Assembly: GCA_016281355.1 (NCBI GenBank)
Contig: JAEEIL010000010.1
Span: 42,114-106,113 of the forward strand
Source: Elusimicrobiaceae bacterium
GTDB lineage: Bacteria > Elusimicrobiota > Elusimicrobia > Elusimicrobiales > Elusimicrobiaceae
Length of the DNA stretch: 64,000 nucleotides
Direction of reading: 5' to 3'
Part shown: positions 56,201-62,200 of the stretch, piece by piece
Layout: each line of letters begins with the position of its first letter
Numbering within the stretch: the stretch's first letter is position 1
The notes under the pieces: model-generated
Told to the model about the DNA's origin: nothing
The model's input: the letters and a program-made list of their open reading frames with translations, nothing else
Databases searched by the model: none
Position numbers and translations under genes: made by a program

Positions 56201-59200
56201 CTTTTTCAATAGTTTTGGCATTAGAGACACCGTTCGTTAATATATATTTTAAATCATCATAAGAAGACAATGTCATACCTCTATAAACAGCATTTTCTTC
56301 TTTAAAATCAGCGGGTAAAAAAGCACTTATGCGTTTAATTTCTTTCCGTGATATATGAATTCCTTTATTTTTATATTCGTTACTGAAAATGGCTTGGGCA
56401 GAAACCTCTTGTTGATTATTAAGTTCAATTTTATTATGCGAATTTACTGTTTGGAAATCCCCCGCAAACAAATCAAGCCAATGCCCCTGATAATGCCAAG
56501 GAGTTGAACTGTATGCAGACAAATCTAATGCTCTACCTATTTTTATTTGAGGAGCCTCAATACCTGCTAAATGATACAACCCATAAACTATTGCCAAATT
56601 TGCTGCCTCACTACCGCAATAGAAAGGTTTAACATTGGAAAATATATAACTTATTTCTGCGATAGTATTATCTAAAATTCTTCTCTCTTGTTCCGATAAT
56701 ATTTTCCCGCTTCTGGCTTCCATTATTATGGGTTCAATTTTATTATAATTTTCCTGAATGACTTCAAAAGCACGGTCAATATTATTATGTTGACCGGTTA
56801 CCCCAGCGGGATGTTCTATCTTTTTAGCACCATATCTGTTTTGAACGTCAAAAAATGATAAATTAATACCTTTATAGGTTTTAGGCCTCCCATAAGATGA
56901 ACTTAACTCTTTCAAATATTCACCATAATGGTCTTCATCAAAAGGAGTTGTTGAAGTTGACCCTGTCAAATTTAAGATACCATAACCAATCCTATAAGCT
57001 GCACGTTTACCGGCATAAACGTCTTCCATCTCATCATAATAAAGAGGTACTTTTACATCGTCCCAATCCACTGGTGCTCTATTACTTTTGAATAACTGAA
57101 ACATCTTAATTTGATTAATACTCAAACCATATTGGAACATCGCAGTACCCATTTCTTCTACGGCCTGCCTCATGGTTTTACCTTGTAACATATTAGCTTC
57201 AAAAGCTTCTGTAATGTCTTTCATTGCATAAACGAAAAGTGGATTCGTGCCGCCTTTTTCACCAAAATTCATACTAGGTAAAGTATTTTCATAACGATTT
57301 GAATATTTAATGAGTTCCTCTAATTCTTCCGGGGAAACATTTGCTAATTCTTCGAGTTCCACATTATAATATTTTTGCCATAAATCAAAGGTTTTATCGC
57401 CTAATATTTCTCGCAAATGTTCTTTTTCTGTTCTCTTTAAAGTAGGGCCTCTAAAAATAGGCGGATTAAAATTTTGCCTTAAATTTGCGAAATATTCTAC
57501 TTCCTTTCCTTCACCAAAATTGGAAAAACTGCCGACAAACGGTATTGAAGCCATAGCAAATAAAGAAGATGTTTCTGCCCCGAACAATGTCCCTAATACT
57601 ATTCCTGTAGCACCTAATATCACATAGGGCAATATGCTTTTTAGGGTTTTATTGATGGACACATTTTTTTGTGTTTGAGTAATGTTACCAAAATCTTCGG
57701 AAAATAAACCACGCCAATTCTTTTTATAAGCATCAGGCGTCATAGAAAATGCTGATAAATCTAATTCTCGGCCAATTTTTACTTGTGGGGCTTCAATGCC
57801 TGACATATGGTACAGACCATATACTAACGCCAAGTTTGCAGAAGCACTACCACGGAAAAAAGGTTTAACATTAGTAAATAAATAACTGATTTCTGCAATA
57901 TTATTATCTAAAATTTTTTGTTCTTCCGGGCTTAAATCTTTACCTGCTTGAGCTTGCGCAATTATAGGTGCAATATTATTAAAATTTTCTTGTAAGACTT
58001 CAAACATCCTATCAATGTTATCAAAACCATCCAAAGTAATACCCAATGGGTGGTCAATTGTAGCGCGGAAGATATTTGGATAAAATCCTAAAGTATTTAC
58101 AGCTGATAAATTGACTCCTTTATAACTTGTAGGCCTAAAATTAGGCTTTATCATTTCTTCCCAGTATTCTCTGTAATAAGTATCACTATTTATCTTCGTT
58201 TTAGAAGGGGATGATGTTTTTGCCAAAACGCCAAAACCAATTGCATATGCATGGGAAGTAGCTCTTCTCAATTGTTCCATTCCTTCTTCATTATAATCAC
58301 GGAGATTTTCTATCTTACTCCAATCGATAGGAAGGGCTTTACCATCGACTATTATTCTTACTCCTTTTTGGTTAAAAAATGCTCTGATTTGATTTATCTT
58401 TTTATGATACTCAAACATTTTACTGCCCATATTATGAACAGCTTCTTTAACGGTTTTCCCTGCTGCAAGATCTTGCTCTAAACCCTCTGTGATGTCTTTC
58501 ATGGCAAAGACATACAAGGGATTTGTCCCTGCAAAACGGGTACTGATTTCACTTCTTAAAGTAGTTTCATAACGGTTAGAATATTGCGCAAGTTCTTGTA
58601 AAGACAATGGATCTTCATTTTTCATCGTTTCCAAATCTTTATTATAATATTTCTGCCACAAATCAAAGAAATCAGCGCCCAAAATTCTTCTTAAATTTTT
58701 TGATTCTTCCGGGCTTAAAATATCACCTTTAAATAATGAAGGGTCAAATCGTTTACGCTGATTTACAAATTTATTAACAAGTTCGTATTGTTTTATTATT
58801 TGCGGACCTTGTATGTAAACCGATACGGGAATAGCAGCAAGTGATGCCCCTAGAGCTAGCCCTGCATTTCCCATAGACAGCCCAACTCCTGCAAGAGAAA
58901 GCGCAAAGGCAGGAAGCACAAAATTCAGTAAGTTTTTACCTTTCAACCTATTAATAATGCGGGATACAGAGTTAATCGGTTTGGGGCTAGGAATTTCTCC
59001 TTCAAATAAATTTAGCCAATTTTCTTTATATTGTTCCGGCGTTGATGAAAAAGCGGAAAGGTCCAAAGCACGCCCGATTTTAATTTTAGGCAGTTCAATA
59101 CCTAACATTTGATAAAGCCCGTAAACCATGGCCAAATTAGCAGCAGAAGTCCCACGATAAAAAGGAACGGCATTTGTGAAGATATAACTCATATCTGCAA

Positions 59201-62200
59201 TGATATCGTCGGCAATTTTTCTATCTTCATCTTCTAATTTACCTGTTTGCTGATATTTAATTATTATTTTCTTTAAAATATCCAAATTATCCTGCATTGC
59301 TTTAAAAGCAAGGCTATTATTATTTTTGACGGGGTTAGGATACATCATTAAAATAACTTCATCATATTCTTCATTATCAGGTGAAGTTCTTTGGGTTAAC
59401 TTAACATCTTTATATGTAGAAGGACGAGCATTAGCGAAGTCTTTTAGTTCATCCAGATATTCGCTATACATATATTGGCTTATTACAGCCCCGACTTCTT
59501 CATGAGAATCGTTTAATTTACCGAAGCCGATTTCCTCCGCCAAATCGATATTAACATCTTCGTTAAAATCAACATCATATATATTTGGATTTTCTATTAC
59601 GTTCCAATCTATATCAAAGCCATCTTCTCGTTCTGACAAAAACTTTTTAATTTGATATATCTTTTTATGATACTGAAACATTGCTTCACCAAGTTCAGTC
59701 ATAGCCTGTTCGATAGTTTTACCGGAGTTTATGGCCTTAATAAAATTATCTGCCATATCACGCATAGCAAAAACATACAACGGATTTGTGCCGGTAAATT
59801 TTTCCCTTATTTGGCTGGGTAAAGTGTTCTCATATTTATTAGAATATTTAATAAGTTCTGCTATTTCGGCGGGGTTAGTGCGCGCCATAGTTAATAAATC
59901 TTTATTAAAATATTTTTGCCATAAATTGAAAAATTCTTCCCCTAAGATTCTTTTCATATTTTCGGCTTCTTCCGGAAGCAAATCGAAATCACTAAAAATG
60001 TTTCGGTCAAATTCCTTACGTAATTTAATAAAATCTCCGACCTCTTTCGGAAGGCGGACATTTTGCATAACAGGGCTTGCATTTGAATAAAAAATAGGGA
60101 AGGAAGCCATCGCTGTAGCAGCTGTTTCAGTTTCCCCGAATAACAAACTCAAACCGGCTATTCCAAAAGGCAATGCAGGTAAAATAATTTTTTTAAAAAA
60201 TGAACCTATACTGAAATGTCTGTTCTCTAATATATTACTTGCATAACTGAAAATTTCTTCTTCCTGGTTTTTTCCTTGATTCAGATATCCGTCAAAATGC
60301 ATTTTATAAAGATGTTCCGGCGAACGGGAAAGTTCGGACAGAAGTATCACTTTAACGTTCAAATTGTTTTCGTGAACATATTTAGCGATATCATCACCTC
60401 TAGCGCCATCCATATAGTAATCGGTGAAAATAATGTCATATTGATTTGGATCTTCTTTTAATTTCGCTATTACTTCTTCCGCGCCGGAAACGATATCATA
60501 TTTTTCAACATACTTTGAAAAACGATATTTCCTTAAAAAGTGTTTATTATCTTCAAAGAGCCAATCAAACAAATCATTTGCTATTAGGACCCTCATCTTT
60601 TTGACTTTGGTATTAAAAGGAGCTGTGTACTTGCCATGCACATAATTACTCTCTTTAAAATCATTTGCCTGATCAATTGAAGTATTTTCTGTTTCGTTTT
60701 CTTTATTATTTTCAAAACGAACACCATCTTGTATGAACGATACAAAATCACGCAACTGCCTTCTAGCCTCTTGAGGGGTGTTATTGTTAATTATTGATTC
60801 TACCTGTTGGTCCGTCATGCCATAAGCTTTGGCCTCATTAACAAGGCTTTCAACAGATCTTACATACGAAGAAGCAGGATTGGTTTTTTTAGGTTCGGTT
60901 GGCAAGACTATTCTATCTTTACGCCACGGCTCTCTGCTAAGTTGATGTAAATATTCAAACAAACCGGCGGGCATAATGCTTTCAGCAGTAGTTTCGGGTT
61001 TTGAAGATTCGGGAATTACTTTATCGGCAGTTTCACCTCTCCCCACCAAGAAATTGCTTGAATAATTAAAAACTTCTTCCATGCCGTTAGTAGCACTGTT
61101 TAAATAACCTGTAAAGTGTTTTTTTGCAAACAAATTTATAGCGGCATATTCGATTTCACCAAAGAGGATTATAGGTACATTTAACTTATTATCGAAAATA
61201 TAATTAGCTAAATCTTCCCCCTTACCGTTAGGCATATAAAAATCTGTAAAAACTATATCATATTGTTTCGGATTTTGTTTTAATTTTTGCATCGCCTCCG
61301 CGCCGGTGCTAACAAAATCTACCCTCTTTATATATTTTGTGAAAGGAGAATTAGCTAAAAATTCCTGTATACCCCTGTAGAATTTATAATCATCATTGGC
61401 TATCAAAATGCTCATTTGTTTGACGCCGGTATTAAAAGAAGGATAATATTTTCCGTCCACATAATTACCTTCAACAAAACCGGGCATATTTTCATCTGCA
61501 GGAATATTATTTTGTTTTTCCCCTGTTTTTCCTTTAGCGGCGTCTTCCATGAACATGATATAATCTTGCAAACGTTTTCTTGCAGCATCAGCAGGTAAAT
61601 CGTAAGCAATAGATACAGCTTCGTCATGTGGCAAACCCCAGGCTTCGGCTTCCAAAACTAAACTTGATAGAGGCACCATAGCCAATGTCAAGCCAATATC
61701 AGTAGGGATACTAAATAAATTTAATGCCGTTAAACCGATTGTCGCCCCTGTTATGGCTGCTGCTATTTTTAAGGGTTTTAATTCTTTTTCTTTTTGGAGT
61801 CTTACAAGTAACGGTGCATTTGCCGGTACTGTTAATAGATTCCTTAACCCTGTAAAACCATTTGATAAACTCGGTCTTATTTTCGGGGTTGTTAATTTAA
61901 ATCCGTTTGGCATGTGGCTTACCGCACGGCCGCTTGACCCTATTTGCCTGTTTATTCCCACATTGTCAAATATTGTTACAGGAGTCTCAAAAAAACCTGT
62001 TTTACTTAGTTTTGTTACTACTTCCGTAGGCGCTTGGCTTATTATTCTTGTTTCTGCTACCGGTATTTCACCTGTCTCAAATGCTAAACCTGATGCTACC
62101 GTGTTCTTTATACCGGTCCTTGTTGTAAATAAGGCCTTACTGTCTTTTATCGCCGCCTTTAAATCTCCAAGCCCACCTAGTTCTAACCTCATGTATGTGT

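Noticed and set aside
59731..60090. Plus-strand open frame of 119 codons
   Set aside because: Antisense of module A1, no ribosome site, no recognisable protein pattern; similar shadows occur over the other modules.
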